Shown piece after piece: positions 18,267 through 28,665 of a DNA stretch of 64,000 nucleotides. Numbering within the stretch: position 1 is the stretch's first letter; every line of letters starts with the position of its first letter. The position numbers were made by a program, and so were the translations under genes. Source of the DNA: Saccharothrix sp. HUAS TT1 (lineage in GTDB: Bacteria > Actinomycetota > Actinomycetes > Mycobacteriales > Pseudonocardiaceae). The notes under the pieces are model-generated. The model was not told the DNA's origin, ran no database searches, and worked only from the letters and a program-made list of their open reading frames with translations. The DNA lies in NCBI RefSeq assembly GCF_040744945.1, contig NZ_CP160453.1, forward strand, positions 8,370,001 through 8,434,000, read 5' to 3'.

Positions 18267-18366
18267 GGCAGCACGATAGCCGCCACTGGGACGTCGGAAA
18301 ATCGCCGTCCCGACGCTCGGACATCCGACCATCCGGTCGGGTCAGCCGGTCGATCACCCGGTCGGG

Positions 18367-19581
18367 TCAGCCGACGGCCTGCCGCACCCGACCCAGCGCG
18401 AGCAGCCCGGTGCCCAGCGCGATGCCGATCCCCGTCACCACGAGGGCGTCCGCCGGGGCGCTCATCGCCAGCAGGACCGACAAACCCAGCCCCAGGCAGG
18501 CCGTGCGCATGGGCCACGTGCGGTCCTCCTGGAGCAGCACCCGCGCCGAAGCGTTCGTGAAGCCGTAGTAGAACGCCGTGCCGCACGCGCCGACCGCCAG
18601 CGCGGTCGACGGCGGCAGCGCCACCACGGCCGGCACCGCCAACCCCGCGCTGACCACTTCCAGCGGCCACCCCGCGCGCACCGCCGGCAGGTCGCCCGTC
18701 TCGGTCATCCCGACCAGCGTGCGCCGAGCCGACGCGAGCACGAAGAACAGCGTCGACACCGCCGCCACCGCCGCGCCGACCGCGAGCACCGGCAGCAGCC
18801 ACGCGCCGTCCGCCGCGACCAGCGCGTCCCGCAGCGGCGCCGGTGACAGCGCCAGCCGCGCCGACCCGAGCTGCCGCAGCACCGCCACGCCGACGCCGAT
18901 GCCGACCAGCAGCACGACACCGATCACCACCGGCACCGCGAAGTGCAGCACCCTGGCCGAGAACACCCGGTCGCCGGCTCCCGGCGCGGTGACCCTCTCG
19001 AACCCGACGAACAGCGCGAACAGCAGCAGCGCCGCGCCCATCAGCCCGTCGAACCCGGGCTCGTCGGCCACCTGCCCGCCCACCACCGGGTTCTCCGGCG
19101 GCGCCACCGAGAGGCACACCAGCACGACCAGCACGAGCACGCCGAGCACCACGACCGCGGCCGCCACGCTCAGCCCGGCGCCCCACCTGATCCCCGCCGC
19201 GCCCAGGGCCGCGGTCACCGCGATCAGGCCCAGCGCCGCCGCCACCCGGTGCTCCGGGACTGCGTACGCGCCGAACATCCCGGCGATCGCCGCCGCCATC
19301 CCGGCTCTGCCCACGAGGTGGGCGCTGGCGCCGAGCCGGGCGGGCCACGGCCCGAGCTGGTTGCGGATGTAGGCGTAGCCCCCGGCGGCTTCCGGGTAGG
19401 CGCGGTGCTGGTCGGCGGTCGAGAACGCGCAGCACAGCGCCGTCACCGCGGCCAGCGCGAGACCGGGGAGGAACCAGGGGCCGGCGATCGCCGCGGCGGG
19501 GGCGAAACCGGTGAAGACACCGGCCCCCAGGGTCGCGCCGAGAGCGAGCACCACGGCCCCCGCACGGGGCGTGATTGTCAC
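18367..19581 (-). CDS. APC-family amino acid permease
   Basis: 404-residue integral membrane transporter with about 12 hydrophobic helices. It begins with the unwound-helix motif GATLGAGVFTG characteristic of the APC superfamily, followed by PEAAGGYAYIRN in helix 2-3. Substrate cannot be assigned. The GTG at 19581 is chosen; an in-frame TTG at 19602 would add seven residues. Divergent from pepA over about 195 nt that contain an AT-rich stretch (GTGTTAATTGTTACTCATTG) likely to hold promoters. Confidence 0.85.
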   Translation of the reverse strand: MTITPRAGAVVLALGATLGAGVFTGFAPAAAIAGPWFLPGLALAAVTALCCAFSTADQHRAYPEAAGGYAYIRNQLGPWPARLGASAHLVGRAGMAAAIAGMFGAYAVPEHRVAAALGLIAVTAALGAAGIRWGAGLSVAAAVVVLGVLVLVVLVCLSVAPPENPVVGGQVADEPGFDGLMGAALLLFALFVGFERVTAPGAGDRVFSARVLHFAVPVVIGVVLLVGIGVGVAVLRQLGSARLALSPAPLRDALVAADGAWLLPVLAVGAAVAAVSTLFFVLASARRTLVGMTETGDLPAVRAGWPLEVVSAGLAVPAVVALPPSTALAVGACGTAFYYGFTNASARVLLQEDRTWPMRTACLGLGLSVLLAMSAPADALVVTGIGIALGTGLLALGRVRQAVG

Positions 19582-19776
19582 CGGTACACAGTCCCAGATC
19601 AACCAGGTGACTGCGAACGCCCGGTCGGTTGACCCCCAATCGTGTTAATTGTTACTCATTGCTATCGAAGGTGCGATCGCCATGTGTGTGAACGAGACCT
19701 TTAGCATTCGTCACGATCCACCTCGATCCCGCCGCACTACCAGAAAGCGCCGGGAGGACCCCGTCAAGGAGCCGCA

Positions 19777-21273
19777 GTGACCGCGCCCAAGCTGGCCATC
19801 ACCGACAGTGACCTGAGCAGCACCACCGCCGACGCCGTTGTGGTGGGCACGGTGCAGGGCCCGGACGGCCTCGCCCTCGCCGCCGGGTCGGAAGCGGTCG
19901 ACGCCGCGTTCGACGGCGGGCTGCTGGACGTGCTCGACGCCGTCGGCGCGAGCGGCAAGGCCGACGAGGTCGTGACCGTGCCCGCGCCCGGCAAGCTCGC
20001 CGCCCGCGTCGTGCTCGCCGTCGGCCTGGGCAAGCCCGCCGACGACGGCTCGGTCGGCGAGGACCAGGTGCGCCGCGCGTCCGGCGCCGCCGCCCGCTCG
20101 CTGGGCGGCCGGAAGCGCGCCATCACCACGTTGTCCGCGCTGCACCTCGGCCCCGCGGTCGAGGGCACGGTGATGGGCTCGTACTCGTTCACCGCCTACA
20201 AGTCGAACAAGGGCGACGGCCCGGTCGCGCGCGTCGACTTCGTCGCGCCCGCCGAGGGCAACACCCGGGCGCACCGCGCCACGCTCAAGGCGTCCACGGC
20301 GATCGCCGAGGCCGTCACCACGACCCGCGACCTCGTCAACACCCCGCCGAACGACCTGTTCCCGGCGTCGTTCGCGGACCGGGCCGCCGCCCTGGCCAGG
20401 GCCGAGGGGCTGGAGGTCGAGGTGCTGGACGAGAAGGCGCTGCGCAAGCAGGGCTTCGGCGGCATCCTGGGCGTCGGCGGCGGCTCCAGCCGTCCCCCGC
20501 GCCTGGTCCGCATCACCTACCGCGGCCCGAAGGCGGGCAAGAAGGTCGCGCTGGTCGGCAAGGGCATCACCTTCGACACCGGCGGCATCTCGATCAAGCC
20601 CGCCGCGGGCATGGACGAGATGACCTCGGACATGGGCGGCGCGGCGGCCGTGATCGCCACCGTCGTGCTGGCCGCGAAGCTGAAGATGCCGCTGGAGGTG
20701 ACCGCGTGGGCGCCGATGGCGGAGAACATGCCGTCCGGCACCGCCTACCGGCCGGGTGACGTGCTGACCATGTACGGCGGCAAGACCGTCGAGGTGCTGA
20801 ACACCGACGCCGAGGGCAGGCTGATCCTGTCCGACGCGATCGTGCGCGCCTGCGAGGACGCCCCGGACTACCTGATCGAGACGTCCACGCTGACCGGCGC
20901 GCAGGTCGTGTCGCTCGGCAAGCGGACCTCCGGCGTGATGGGCACCGAGGACTTCCGCGACCGGGTGGCCGCGCTGGGCCGCGCGGTCGGCGAGCAGGCG
21001 TGGGCCATGCCGCTGCCGGAGGAGCTGCGCGGCGACCTGGACTCGCGGGTGGCCGACCTCGCGAACGTGGCCGGCCACCGGTTCGGCGGCATGCTCACCG
21101 CGGGCGTGTTCCTGCGCGAGTTCGTCGCCGAGGGCGTGACCTGGGCGCACATCGACGTGGCCGGCCCGGCGTTCCACAGCGGCGGCCCGTACGGCTACAC
21201 CACCAAGGGCGGCACCGGCGTCCCGGTGCGCACCATGGCGGCCGTCCTCGCCGACATCGCGGCGAAGGGCTGA
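19777..21273 (+). CDS. pepA: Leucyl aminopeptidase
   Basis: 498-residue cytosolic M17 aminopeptidase needing two metal ions. The C-terminal catalytic domain contains the M17 signature NTDAEGRL, the metal-binding lysine/Asp segment ([15 protein letters not shown]) and the conserved [11 protein letters not shown] at 19777 is preceded by AAGGAG. It removes N-terminal residues from peptides; homologues can double as DNA-binding proteins but nothing here points to that. A 16-bp perfect hairpin follows the stop. Confidence 0.94.
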   Translation: MTAPKLAITDSDLSSTTADAVVVGTVQGPDGLALAAGSEAVDAAFDGGLLDVLDAVGASGKADEVVTVPAPGKLAARVVLAVGLGKPADDGSVGEDQVRRASGAAARSLGGRKRAITTLSALHLGPAVEGTVMGSYSFTAYKSNKGDGPVARVDFVAPAEGNTRAHRATLKASTAIAEAVTTTRDLVNTPPNDLFPASFADRAAALARAEGLEVEVLDEKALRKQGFGGILGVGGGSSRPPRLVRITYRGPKAGKKVALVGKGITFDTGGISIKPAAGMDEMTSDMGGAAAVIATVVLAAKLKMPLEVTAWAPMAENMPSGTAYRPGDVLTMYGGKTVEVLNTDAEGRLILSDAIVRACEDAPDYLIETSTLTGAQVVSLGKRTSGVMGTEDFRDRVAALGRAVGEQAWAMPLPEELRGDLDSRVADLANVAGHRFGGMLTAGVFLREFVAEGVTWAHIDVAGPAFHSGGPYGYTTKGGTGVPVRTMAAVLADIAAKG

Positions 21274-21286
21274 CCAGCGGTTCCCC

Positions 21287-21324
21287 GGGGCGGGGTGGCG
21301 GCACGAACGCCGCCACCCCGCCCC
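21287..21324. terminator. Hairpin terminator after pepA
   Basis: Arms GGGGCGGGGTGGCGGC and GCCGCCACCCCGCCCC pair perfectly over 16 bp around a 6-nt loop, 14 nt after the pepA stop. Confidence 0.85.
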
Positions 21325-21380
21325 GGCGCGCCGCCACGCCACCACACCCCGGAACGACCGTCCACTCCGGACCGCGCTGA

Positions 21381-21474
21381 GCCGCGCCGCCCAGCCGAAC
21401 CCAGCCACGCGCGCTCCGCCCAACACGGCCGCGCCGCCCAGCCGAACGCAGCCGCGCGCGCTCCGCCGAACACG
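21381..21474. repeat. Two tandem 47-bp repeats
   Basis: Units at 21381-21427 and 21428-21474 differ at only a few positions and a third partial unit follows (GCCGCGCTCAGCCGCG). They fill the convergent gap between the pepA terminator and the gene at 21496. The unit has no open frame of its own that extends out of the gap. Function unknown. Confidence 0.85.
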
Positions 21475-21495
21475 GCCGCGCTCAGCCGCGACCGC

Positions 21496-21813
21496 TCAGG
21501 CTTGGCCCTTGCGCCGCGAGTAGTCGCGCATCCGCTTCGGGTAGCCGACGATGCCCGCGTCGTAGATCGGGATGCCGAGCTTCTTCGCCAGGCGCTTGGC
21601 GCCCTCCGTGCCGTCGATCCGGCGTCGCGTCCACTCGCCGTCGTGCGCGACGAGCACGACCGTGGTCTCCGTCACGGTCGTCTTCGGTTCGACGTACGCC
21701 TCCACGCCGCGCCGTGCGGCGGCCCACTGCTCCAGGTGACCGGTGTCCGTGGACGTGGACGCGCGCAGCACGCCGGGGCGCTGCTTCCTGCGGAAACGGT
21801 CGAACAGGCCCAC
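21496..21813 (-). CDS. Hypothetical protein (105 aa)
   Basis: 105-residue soluble protein. GTG at 21813 with AGGAGG upstream is preferred over the longer open frame. The N-terminus GLFDRFRRKQRPGVLR is basic, the middle is a beta-rich segment (VTETTVVLVAHDGEWTRR) and the C-terminus KLGIPIYDAGIVGYPKRMRDY is tightly patterned, suggesting a folded conserved domain. Function unknown. Divergent from lpdA. Confidence 0.72.
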   Translation of the reverse strand: MGLFDRFRRKQRPGVLRASTSTDTGHLEQWAAARRGVEAYVEPKTTVTETTVVLVAHDGEWTRRRIDGTEGAKRLAKKLGIPIYDAGIVGYPKRMRDYSRRKGQA

Positions 21814-21988
21814 CGGGCCACCTCCTGCCGGGAATTCTCGGGACCATGGTGCCGGCGCGGGTGTGAAGGCGGGGCCAAATCCTCCGAACAGGACACCGCG
21901 TCGCCGCCGCCCGCGCGGTAGTGACAAGATGGCAACCACACGCGCGCACCCGCGCGGAGTAAGGCATCAAGCTCTCCAGGGAGAACCC

Positions 21989-23359
21989 GTGACCGACACC
22001 TCCGCCGACCTTGTGATCCTCGGTGGCGGCTCGGGCGGCTACGCCTGCGCGTTCCGCGCGGCCGAGCTCGGCCTGTCCGTCATCCTGGTCGAGAAGGACA
22101 AGCTGGGTGGCACGTGCCTGCACCGCGGCTGCATCCCCACCAAGGCGCTGCTGCACGCGGCGGAGGTCGCGGACAACGCGCGCGAGGGTGACCAGTTCGG
22201 CGTGAAGTCCTCGCTGGAGGGCATCGACATCGCGGGCGTCAACTCCTACAAGGACGGCGTGGTCAGCCGGCTCTACAAGGGCCTGCAGGGCCTGGTCAAG
22301 GCCAACAAGGTGACCCTGGTCGAGGGCGCGGGCACGTTCATCGGCCCGAACACCGTCGAGGTCGACGGCCAGCGCTACACCGGCCGGAACGTGGTGCTGG
22401 CGACCGGTTCCTACGCCCGCAGCCTGCCCGGCCTGGAGATCGGCGGCCGGGTCATCACCAGCGACCAGGCGCTCAACCTGGACTTCGTCCCGGAGAAGGT
22501 CGTGGTGCTCGGCGGCGGCGTCATCGGCGTCGAGTTCGCCAGCGTGTGGGCCTCCTTCGGCGCCGACGTGACCATCGTGGAGGCGCTGCCCCGCCTGGTC
22601 CCGGCCGAGGACGAGTACGCGTCCAAGCAGCTGGAGCGCGCGTTCCGCCGGCGCGGCATCAAGTTCAAGACCGGCGTGAAGTTCACCGGCGCCACCCAGG
22701 GCGAGTCCGGCGTGTCGGTCACCCTGGAGTCCGGCGACGTGCTGGAGGCCGACCTGCTGCTGGTCGCCGTCGGTCGCGGCCCCAACACCGCGGGCCACGG
22801 CTACGAGGAGGCCGGCGTGCGGATCGAGCGCGGCTTCGTGGTCACCGACGAGCGGCTGCGCACCAGCGTGCCCGGCGTCTACGCGGTCGGCGACATCGTG
22901 CCCGGCCTGCAGCTCGCGCACCGCGGCTTCCAGCAGGGCATCTTCGTCGCCGAGGACATCGCCGGGCAGGACCCGAAGGTCATCGACGAGGCGGGCATCC
23001 CGCGCGTCACCTACTGCAAGCCCGAGGTCGCCTCGGTCGGCCTGTCCGAGGCCGCGGCCAAGGAGAAGTACGGCTCGGTGGAGACGTTCGTCTACGACCT
23101 CGCGGGCAACGGCAAGAGCCAGATCCTGAAGACCGCCGGCGGTGTCAAGCTGGTGAAGGCGCCTGACGGCCCGGTGGTCGGTGTCACCATGGTCGGCGAG
23201 CGGGTCGGCGAGCTGATCGGAGAGGCCCAGCTCATCTACAGCTGGGAGGCTTACCCCGAGGACGTGGCTCCGCTGATCCACGCCCACCCGACCCAGACAG
23301 AAGCCCTCGGCGAGGCTTTCCTCGCCTTGGCCGGCAAGCCGCTGCACGTGCACGGCTGA
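21989..23359 (+). CDS. lpdA: Dihydrolipoamide dehydrogenase (E3)
   Basis: 456-residue FAD flavoprotein that reoxidises the dihydrolipoyl arms of the 2-oxoacid dehydrogenase complexes. N-terminal FAD-binding GGGSGGYACA; redox disulfide C43/C48 in GTCLHRGCIPTK; NAD-binding GGGVIGVEFASVW; catalytic H433/E438 pair in HPTQTE. GTG at 21989 follows GGGAG. It is 54 nt upstream of sucB, so E3 and E2 are coexpressed. It serves the complexes built with aceE (38.3 kb) and sucB. Confidence 0.95.
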   Translation: MTDTSADLVILGGGSGGYACAFRAAELGLSVILVEKDKLGGTCLHRGCIPTKALLHAAEVADNAREGDQFGVKSSLEGIDIAGVNSYKDGVVSRLYKGLQGLVKANKVTLVEGAGTFIGPNTVEVDGQRYTGRNVVLATGSYARSLPGLEIGGRVITSDQALNLDFVPEKVVVLGGGVIGVEFASVWASFGADVTIVEALPRLVPAEDEYASKQLERAFRRRGIKFKTGVKFTGATQGESGVSVTLESGDVLEADLLLVAVGRGPNTAGHGYEEAGVRIERGFVVTDERLRTSVPGVYAVGDIVPGLQLAHRGFQQGIFVAEDIAGQDPKVIDEAGIPRVTYCKPEVASVGLSEAAAKEKYGSVETFVYDLAGNGKSQILKTAGGVKLVKAPDGPVVGVTMVGERVGELIGEAQLIYSWEAYPEDVAPLIHAHPTQTEALGEAFLALAGKPLHVHG

Positions 23360-23413
23360 CCGTCGCACCCCAGTCAGCCGATCACCGACCCACGCACGAG
23401 GAGTCAGCGAACG

Positions 23414-25219
23414 ATGGCCTTCTCCGTCCAAATGCCCGCACTCGGCGAGAGCGTCACCGAGGGCACGGTCACCCGCTGGTTGAAGCAGGAGGGTGACCGC
23501 GTCGAGGTCGACGAGCCCTTGCTGGAGGTGTCCACCGACAAGGTCGACACCGAGATCCCGTCCCCCGCGGCGGGCGTGCTCCAGAAGATCGTCGCCCAGG
23601 AGGACGAGACCGTCGAGGTCGGCGCCGAGCTCGCCGTCATCGGCGACGGCTCCGGCTCCGGCTCCGGCTCCGGCGACGAGACCTCGTCCGACTCGTCGGC
23701 CGGCGACGCCACGCCGCCCGCCGAGGAGGCTCAGCCCGAGCCGCAGTCCGCGCCCGAGCCCCAGTCCGCGCCCCAGGCCGAGGCCGCTCCCGCCCAGCCG
23801 GAGGCGCCCGCGCAGTCCGGCGGCGGTTCGGCCGAGGGCACCCCGGTGACCATGCCCGCGCTGGGCGAGAGCGTCACCGAGGGCACCGTGACCCGGTGGC
23901 TCAAGGCCGTCGGCGACTCGGTCGAGGTGGACGAGCCGCTGCTGGAGGTGTCCACCGACAAGGTCGACACCGAGATCCCGTCGCCGGTGGCGGGCACCCT
24001 GCTGGAGATCGCCGCGGGCGAGGACGAGACCGTCGAGGTCGGCGGCAAGCTCGCGGTGATCGGCTCGGGCTCGCCCGCGCCCGCCGCGCAGGAAGCCCCC
24101 GCCCCCGAGCCCGAGGCCCCGAAGCAGGAAGCGCCCCAGCAGGAGGCGCCCAAGCAGGAAGCCCCGAAGCAGGAGGCGCCCAAGCAAGAAGCGCCCAAGC
24201 AGGAGGCTCCGAAGCAGGAAGCCCCCAAGCAGGAAGCGCCGAAGCAGGACTCCGACGACTCGGCCAACGGCGCGCCGTACGTGACGCCGCTGGTGCGCAA
24301 GCTCGCGTCGGAGAACGGCATCGACCTGAACACCCTGAAGGGCACCGGCGTCGGCGGCCGGATCCGCAAGCAGGACGTGCTGGCCGCGGTCGAGGCCGCC
24401 AAGGCCCCGGAGCCGGAGGCCCCCAAGCCCGCCGCCGCCACCGCGTCCGCCCCCGCCCAGCGGGTCGCCTCCGCGCCCGCCGCGGACACCAGCGGCAAGC
24501 GCGGCACGGTGCAGAAGCTGCCGCGGCTGCGGCAGATCGTCGCCCAGCGCACGCGCGAGTCGCTGCAGGTCTCGGCCCAGCTCACCCAGGTGTTCGAGGT
24601 GGACGTCACCAAGATCGCCCGACTGCGCAACCGGGCCAAGGCGGCGTTCGAGCAGCGCGAGGGCACGAAGCTGACGTTCCTGCCGTTCTTCGCCAAGGCG
24701 GCGGTCGAGGCGCTGAAGCAGCACCCGGTGCTGAACGCCTCGATCGACGAGGAGAAGAAGGAGGTCGTCTACCACGGCGCCGAGCACCTGGGCATCGCGA
24801 TCGACACCGAGCGCGGCCTGCTCAACGCGGTCATCGCGAACGCGGGCGACCTGAACCTGGCCGGCCTGTCGCACAAGATCGGCGACCTGGCGGCGCGGGC
24901 GCGGGCCAACAAGCTCACCCCGGACGAGCTGACCGGCGGCACGTTCTCGCTGACCAACCTGGGCAGCAACGGCGCGCTGTTCGACACGCCGATCATCCAG
25001 CAGCCGCAGGTCGGCATCCTGGGCGTCGGCGTGGTCAAGAAGCGCCCGGTGGTGATCACGGACGAGAACGGCGACGACACGATCGCCATCCGGTCCATGG
25101 CCTACCTGGCGCTGACCTACGACCACCGCCTGGTGGACGGCGCCGACGCGGGCCGCTTCCTCTCCACGGTGAAGAACCGCCTGGAAGAGGGCTCGTTCGA
25201 GGCCGACCTCGGTCTCTGA
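23414..25219 (+). CDS. sucB: Dihydrolipoyl acyltransferase E2 with two lipoyl domains
   Basis: 601-residue E2 core of a 2-oxoacid dehydrogenase. Two near-identical lipoyl domains (residues about 3-78 and 140-215) carry lipoyl lysines K43 and K183 ([12 protein letters not shown]). A Pro/Glu-rich linker follows, with about ten KQEAP-type repeats, then the E3/E1-binding domain ([22 protein letters not shown]). The catalytic domain has H571 and D575 in [15 protein letters not shown]. In Actinobacteria this protein is named SucB (annotated for 2-oxoglutarate dehydrogenase) but serves as E2 of pyruvate dehydrogenase with AceE in mycobacteria and corynebacteria. Start ATG with GAGGAG upstream. Confidence 0.93.
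   Translation: MAFSVQMPALGESVTEGTVTRWLKQEGDRVEVDEPLLEVSTDKVDTEIPSPAAGVLQKIVAQEDETVEVGAELAVIGDGSGSGSGSGDETSSDSSAGDATPPAEEAQPEPQSAPEPQSAPQAEAAPAQPEAPAQSGGGSAEGTPVTMPALGESVTEGTVTRWLKAVGDSVEVDEPLLEVSTDKVDTEIPSPVAGTLLEIAAGEDETVEVGGKLAVIGSGSPAPAAQEAPAPEPEAPKQEAPQQEAPKQEAPKQEAPKQEAPKQEAPKQEAPKQEAPKQDSDDSANGAPYVTPLVRKLASENGIDLNTLKGTGVGGRIRKQDVLAAVEAAKAPEPEAPKPAAATASAPAQRVASAPAADTSGKRGTVQKLPRLRQIVAQRTRESLQVSAQLTQVFEVDVTKIARLRNRAKAAFEQREGTKLTFLPFFAKAAVEALKQHPVLNASIDEEKKEVVYHGAEHLGIAIDTERGLLNAVIANAGDLNLAGLSHKIGDLAARARANKLTPDELTGGTFSLTNLGSNGALFDTPIIQQPQVGILGVGVVKKRPVVITDENGDDTIAIRSMAYLALTYDHRLVDGADAGRFLSTVKNRLEEGSFEADLGL
24115..24250 (+). repeat. In-frame 15-bp repeats encoding the KQEAP linker
   Basis: About ten 15-bp units (AAGCAGGAAGCGCCC and close variants) inside sucB encode Lys-Gln-Glu-Ala-Pro. 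Synonymous differences between units show the array is not newly expanded. Such flexible linkers let lipoyl domains swing between active sites; unit number is expected to vary between strains. Confidence 0.9.
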
Positions 25220-25232
25220 AGAGTGACGCGCT

Positions 25233-25266
25233 GAAAGCCGCTCCCGGTCCGCCGGGGGCGGCTTTC
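25233..25266 (+). terminator. Hairpin terminator after sucB
   Basis: Arms GAAAGCCGCTCCCGG and CCGGGGGCGGCTTTC (15 bp with one G-T wobble) around a 4-nt loop, 13 nt after the sucB stop. Confidence 0.82.
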
Positions 25267-25366
25267 GCCGTTCACGGGGCTACCCCCGCCGGCCACCGAA
25301 CCCACGTGGTGCGGGTGACACGCCCGCCGCTGTGCAACCGGCACCCCGCTGCGAGACGATCAACGC

Positions 25367-26251
25367 ATGCGGGTTGTCATCGCGGGGTCGTCCGGCTTGA
25401 TCGGCACCAGTCTGGTCGCCGCGTTGCGCGGCGCCGAGCACGAGGTGCTGCGGTTGGTCCGGCGGCGGCCCTCGGCCCCGGACGAGCGCGGCTGGGACCC
25501 GCCCGCCGGCCGGATCGACGCGGGGGCGCTGGACGGCGTCGACGCGGTGGTCAACCTGTGCGGCGCCGGCGTCGCGGACCGGCGGTGGAGCGACGCGCGC
25601 AAGCAGGTGCTGCTGGACAGCCGCACGGTGCCGACCGAGGTGCTGGCCGCGGCCGTCGTCGAGCACGGCGTCCCGGTGCTGGTGAACTCCAGCGCGATCG
25701 GCTACTACGGCGACACCGGCGACGAGGTGGTGGACGAGTCGAGCCCGTCGGGCGCCGGGTTCCTGGCCGGGCTGTGCCGGCAGTGGGAGGCCGCCACCGC
25801 GGTCGCCGACCAGCGCGCCAGGGTCGTCCGGCTGCGCACCGGCCTGGTCATCAGCCCGTCCGGCGGCCTGTTCGGCAAGATCAAGCCGCTGTTCTCGTTC
25901 TTCCTCGGCGGACGCCTCGGCGACGGCCGCCAGTACATGCCGTGGATCTCGCTGGACGACGCCGTCGCGGCCATCCGGTTCGTGATCGAGCACGACGTCT
26001 CCGGCCCGGTGAACCTGACCGCGCCCAGCCCGGTCACCAACGCCGAGTTCACCCGGACGGTCGGGCACGCGCTGCACCGCCCCGCGCCGTGGATCGCGCC
26101 CGCGTTCGCGTTGAAGGCGGTGCTGGGCGAGGTCGCCGAGGAGGGCCTGCTGGCCGGGCAGCGCGCGGTGCCCAGGGTGCTGGAGCAGCGCGGCTTCCAG
26201 TTCCTGCACCCGGCGCTGGGGGCCGCCGTCGCGGCGGCCGTCGACGGGTGA
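25367..26251 (+). CDS. TIGR01777-family SDR epimerase-like protein
   Basis: 294-residue extended short-chain dehydrogenase-like protein (SDR39U1/YfcH type). The N-terminal Rossmann motif VIAGSSGLIGTSL and the family-specific stretches SSAIGYYGDTGDE and MPWISLDDAV are visible. The catalytic reaction is not known for this family. The stop overlaps the ATG of the PAP2 gene (TGATG). The gene leads a run ending in lipB, an arrangement common in Actinobacteria (sucB - TIGR01777 - lipB - lipA). Confidence 0.88.
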   Translation: MRVVIAGSSGLIGTSLVAALRGAEHEVLRLVRRRPSAPDERGWDPPAGRIDAGALDGVDAVVNLCGAGVADRRWSDARKQVLLDSRTVPTEVLAAAVVEHGVPVLVNSSAIGYYGDTGDEVVDESSPSGAGFLAGLCRQWEAATAVADQRARVVRLRTGLVISPSGGLFGKIKPLFSFFLGGRLGDGRQYMPWISLDDAVAAIRFVIEHDVSGPVNLTAPSPVTNAEFTRTVGHALHRPAPWIAPAFALKAVLGEVAEEGLLAGQRAVPRVLEQRGFQFLHPALGAAVAAAVDG

Positions 26252-26847
26252 TGAGCGTGCTGGTCGGCGTCGTGCTGGCGCTGGCCTCGGTGGTCCTGGG
26301 CTTCACCGTCCGGCACGAGCCGCCGGGCGTCGACCGGGGTCTGCACCTGGCCGCGGTCGACCTGGGCCCGAACTTCGTGCACTCGGCGGCGGTGGTGAGC
26401 TTCGTGCTCAGCCCCGGCCTGGCCACGATCGCGCTGCTGTCGCTGGGGCTGCGCGCGCTGCTGGCGCGGGACGCTCTGGTGGCGCGGTCCGCCGTGCTGC
26501 TCGCCGCCTGCTGGGCGACGGTGCTGGCGCGGTACGCCTACCAGCGGGTCCGGCCGATCGAGTTCCCGAAGTGGGCGTACCCGAGCGGGCACGTCACGGC
26601 GGTGACGTCGATCGCGTTCACCGGCGTGGTGCTGTGCGCGTGGCTGGCGCGCCGGCACCTCAGGCTCGCGGTCGCGCTGGCCTGCGCGGCGGTGGTGGTG
26701 ACCGCGGCCAGCCGGGTCGTGCTGGAGATGCACTGGTTCACCGACACGGTCGGCGCCGTGCTGGCCGTGGTGGGGGTGGGTCTGGTCGTCGCCCGCGCCC
26801 TGCGGTTGCTGCCGGTGGGCGTAATGTCGAGACGTGAGCAGTCTTGA
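26251..26847 (+). CDS. PAP2-family membrane phosphatase
   Basis: 198-residue type 2 phosphatidic acid phosphatase-like membrane protein. The phosphatase signature is complete but short: YQRVRP (C1), YPSGH with the transition-state His (C2), and [12 protein letters not shown] with nucleophilic His and Asp (C3). Five to six hydrophobic helices. Possible substrates are phosphatidate or undecaprenyl diphosphate. The start overlaps the upstream stop by 1 nt and the end overlaps lipB by 14 nt, so it is embedded in the lipB operon. Confidence 0.88.
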   Translation: MSVLVGVVLALASVVLGFTVRHEPPGVDRGLHLAAVDLGPNFVHSAAVVSFVLSPGLATIALLSLGLRALLARDALVARSAVLLAACWATVLARYAYQRVRPIEFPKWAYPSGHVTAVTSIAFTGVVLCAWLARRHLRLAVALACAAVVVTAASRVVLEMHWFTDTVGAVLAVVGVGLVVARALRLLPVGVMSRREQS

Positions 26848-27577
26848 CCTTTCCTGCCGCACCTCGACGGAACCGATCGAGGTGCGCGAGCTGGGCACCA
26901 TCGACTACTTGGCCGCGTGGGACCTGCAGCGGGAGCTCGCCGAGTCCCGCGCGGACGGCGCGGTCGGCGACACGATGCTGCTGCTGGAGCACCCTCCGGT
27001 CTACACCTGCGGTCGGCGCACCGAGCCCGAGGAGCGGCCGAGGGGCGGCGACACCCCGGTCATCGACGTCGACCGGGGCGGGAAGATCACCTGGCACGGG
27101 CCGGGCCAGCTGGTGGGTTACCCGATCGTGGGGCTGGCCGAGCCGCTGGACGTCGTGCAGTACGTCCGCAGGCTGGAGCAGGCCCTGATCCACGTGTGCG
27201 ACCAGCTCGGCGTGCGCACGGGACGGGTGGAGGGCCGCAGCGGCGTGTGGATCGCGGCCGACGACAAGGGCGGCGAGCGCAAGGTCGCGGCGATCGGCAT
27301 CCGGGTGCAGCGCGGCGTCACGATGCACGGGTTCGAGATCAACTGCAACGCCGACCTGGCCGCGTTCGGCGACATCATCCCGTGCGGGATCAGGGACGCC
27401 GGGGTGGCGTCGCTGTCGCACGAGCTGGGTCGGGACGTGACCGTGGCCGAGGTGCTGCCGCTGGCCCGCGACGCGGTCGTCGACGCGTTGAACGGCGACC
27501 TGCCGCTGACCGACCGGACGCTGGTGCGCGAGCAGCCGGTGGCGGCGGGCGTGACCTTCGCGGTGCGCACCGGCTGA
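26834..27577 (+). CDS. lipB: Octanoyl-[ACP]:protein octanoyltransferase
   Basis: 247-residue transferase that moves octanoyl from acyl carrier protein to lipoyl-domain lysines, the first step of de novo lipoylation. Signatures: [24 protein letters not shown], catalytic K150 (RKVAAIGI) and acyl-accepting C184 (IIPCGIRD). GTG start inside the 3' end of the PAP2 gene. Its usual partner lipA is displaced to 32369 by an accessory block. Its acceptor, SucB, is encoded 1.6 kb upstream. Confidence 0.94.
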   Translation: MSSLDLSCRTSTEPIEVRELGTIDYLAAWDLQRELAESRADGAVGDTMLLLEHPPVYTCGRRTEPEERPRGGDTPVIDVDRGGKITWHGPGQLVGYPIVGLAEPLDVVQYVRRLEQALIHVCDQLGVRTGRVEGRSGVWIAADDKGGERKVAAIGIRVQRGVTMHGFEINCNADLAAFGDIIPCGIRDAGVASLSHELGRDVTVAEVLPLARDAVVDALNGDLPLTDRTLVREQPVAAGVTFAVRTG

Positions 27578-27638
27578 CAAGCACGACCCCTCCCCTCTAG
27601 TATTCCGTAATTCCGGACCACCAGAGGGGAGATCCGTC

Positions 27639-28664
27639 GTGCTCCTGACCCGACGGCGCCTTTTCCACGCGTGCGGGGTGGCGGGCGCGGTCGCGCTGCT
27701 ACCTGCCGCGACCGCCACCGCCGAACCGAGCACCACCGAACCGGAGGACTGGCTCGCCTGGTTCCGCGCCCACCGGCAGCACGTCGCCGTGGTGCTGGAC
27801 GACGGCCGGGGCGGCCGGTTCGCGCACCGGGCGCACGAGCGGCAGCCGCTGGCGTCGGCGGTGAAGGTCGTGCACCTGGCCGCGTACGCGAAGGCCGTCG
27901 ACCTCGGCCTGGTCCGGCCGGACGAGCAGGTGCGGGTCGGCGACTGGGAGCAGTACTACCTGGGCCTGGACGGCGGCGCGCACCAGGCGGCCCTGACCGC
28001 GCTGGGCATCCCGTTCGCCAACGGCGTCACGGCCGACGACCCGAACCACCGGGTCACCCTGGACGACCTGGCCGCCGCGATGATCCGGCAGAGCGACAAC
28101 GCGGCCACCGACTTCCTGCGGCACCGGCTGGGCGAGGGGTTGGTCCGGGCCACCGCGGCGAGGTGGCCGACCCTGGAGGCGCCGGAGATCCTGGCGGAGG
28201 TCCTGCACTTCGTGCTCGGCCGCCGGGTGAGCGTGCGGCGGTACCTGAGCGACCCGCAGCTGCAGCTGGAGGTGATCGGGCGGTTCCCCGACATCCCGAA
28301 GACCTACGAGGGCCAGCGGCCGTGGGCGCGCGGCACGTGGGCGGGCACGGCGGCGGCGCTGAACCGGGCGCACCGGGCGCTGACCGAGGTCCCGCTCGCC
28401 CGCGACCACCTCGAACACGGCTACCGGACACCACCGGATGTGGCGGGTGTGGCGGGCATCGGGTTCAAGGGCGGTTCGCTGCCGGGGATCGTCACCCTGG
28501 GGTTCAGCGTGCGCTGGGAGGACGGCCGCGTCGGCAGCGCCGCGGTGCTGACCGAGGAGGTCGACGAGCCGTGGTCCGGCCGCGCCGGCGAGCTGGTGCG
28601 GCTGGTCCTGGACGCCCTGCTGGAGCCCGCTGCGCTGCGGAGATTCCACACGACGCTCTCGTAG
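27639..28664 (+). CDS. Secreted class A beta-lactamase-like serine hydrolase
   Basis: 341-residue serine hydrolase of the penicillin-binding/beta-lactamase superfamily. N-terminal TRRRLFHACGVAG with a hydrophobic core and AxA-like end looks like a Tat signal peptide. Catalytic motifs: S73-x-x-K76 (SAVK), S152-D153-N154 (SDN) and K277-G-G (KGG). The Glu166 region of true class A beta-lactamases is not evident, so antibiotic hydrolysis is not assured. GTG at 27639 with GGGGAG upstream. The next gene, a wHTH regulator, begins 2 nt after its stop. Confidence 0.87.
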   Translation: MLLTRRRLFHACGVAGAVALLPAATATAEPSTTEPEDWLAWFRAHRQHVAVVLDDGRGGRFAHRAHERQPLASAVKVVHLAAYAKAVDLGLVRPDEQVRVGDWEQYYLGLDGGAHQAALTALGIPFANGVTADDPNHRVTLDDLAAAMIRQSDNAATDFLRHRLGEGLVRATAARWPTLEAPEILAEVLHFVLGRRVSVRRYLSDPQLQLEVIGRFPDIPKTYEGQRPWARGTWAGTAAALNRAHRALTEVPLARDHLEHGYRTPPDVAGVAGIGFKGGSLPGIVTLGFSVRWEDGRVGSAAVLTEEVDEPWSGRAGELVRLVLDALLEPAALRRFHTTLS

Positions 28665-28665
28665 G

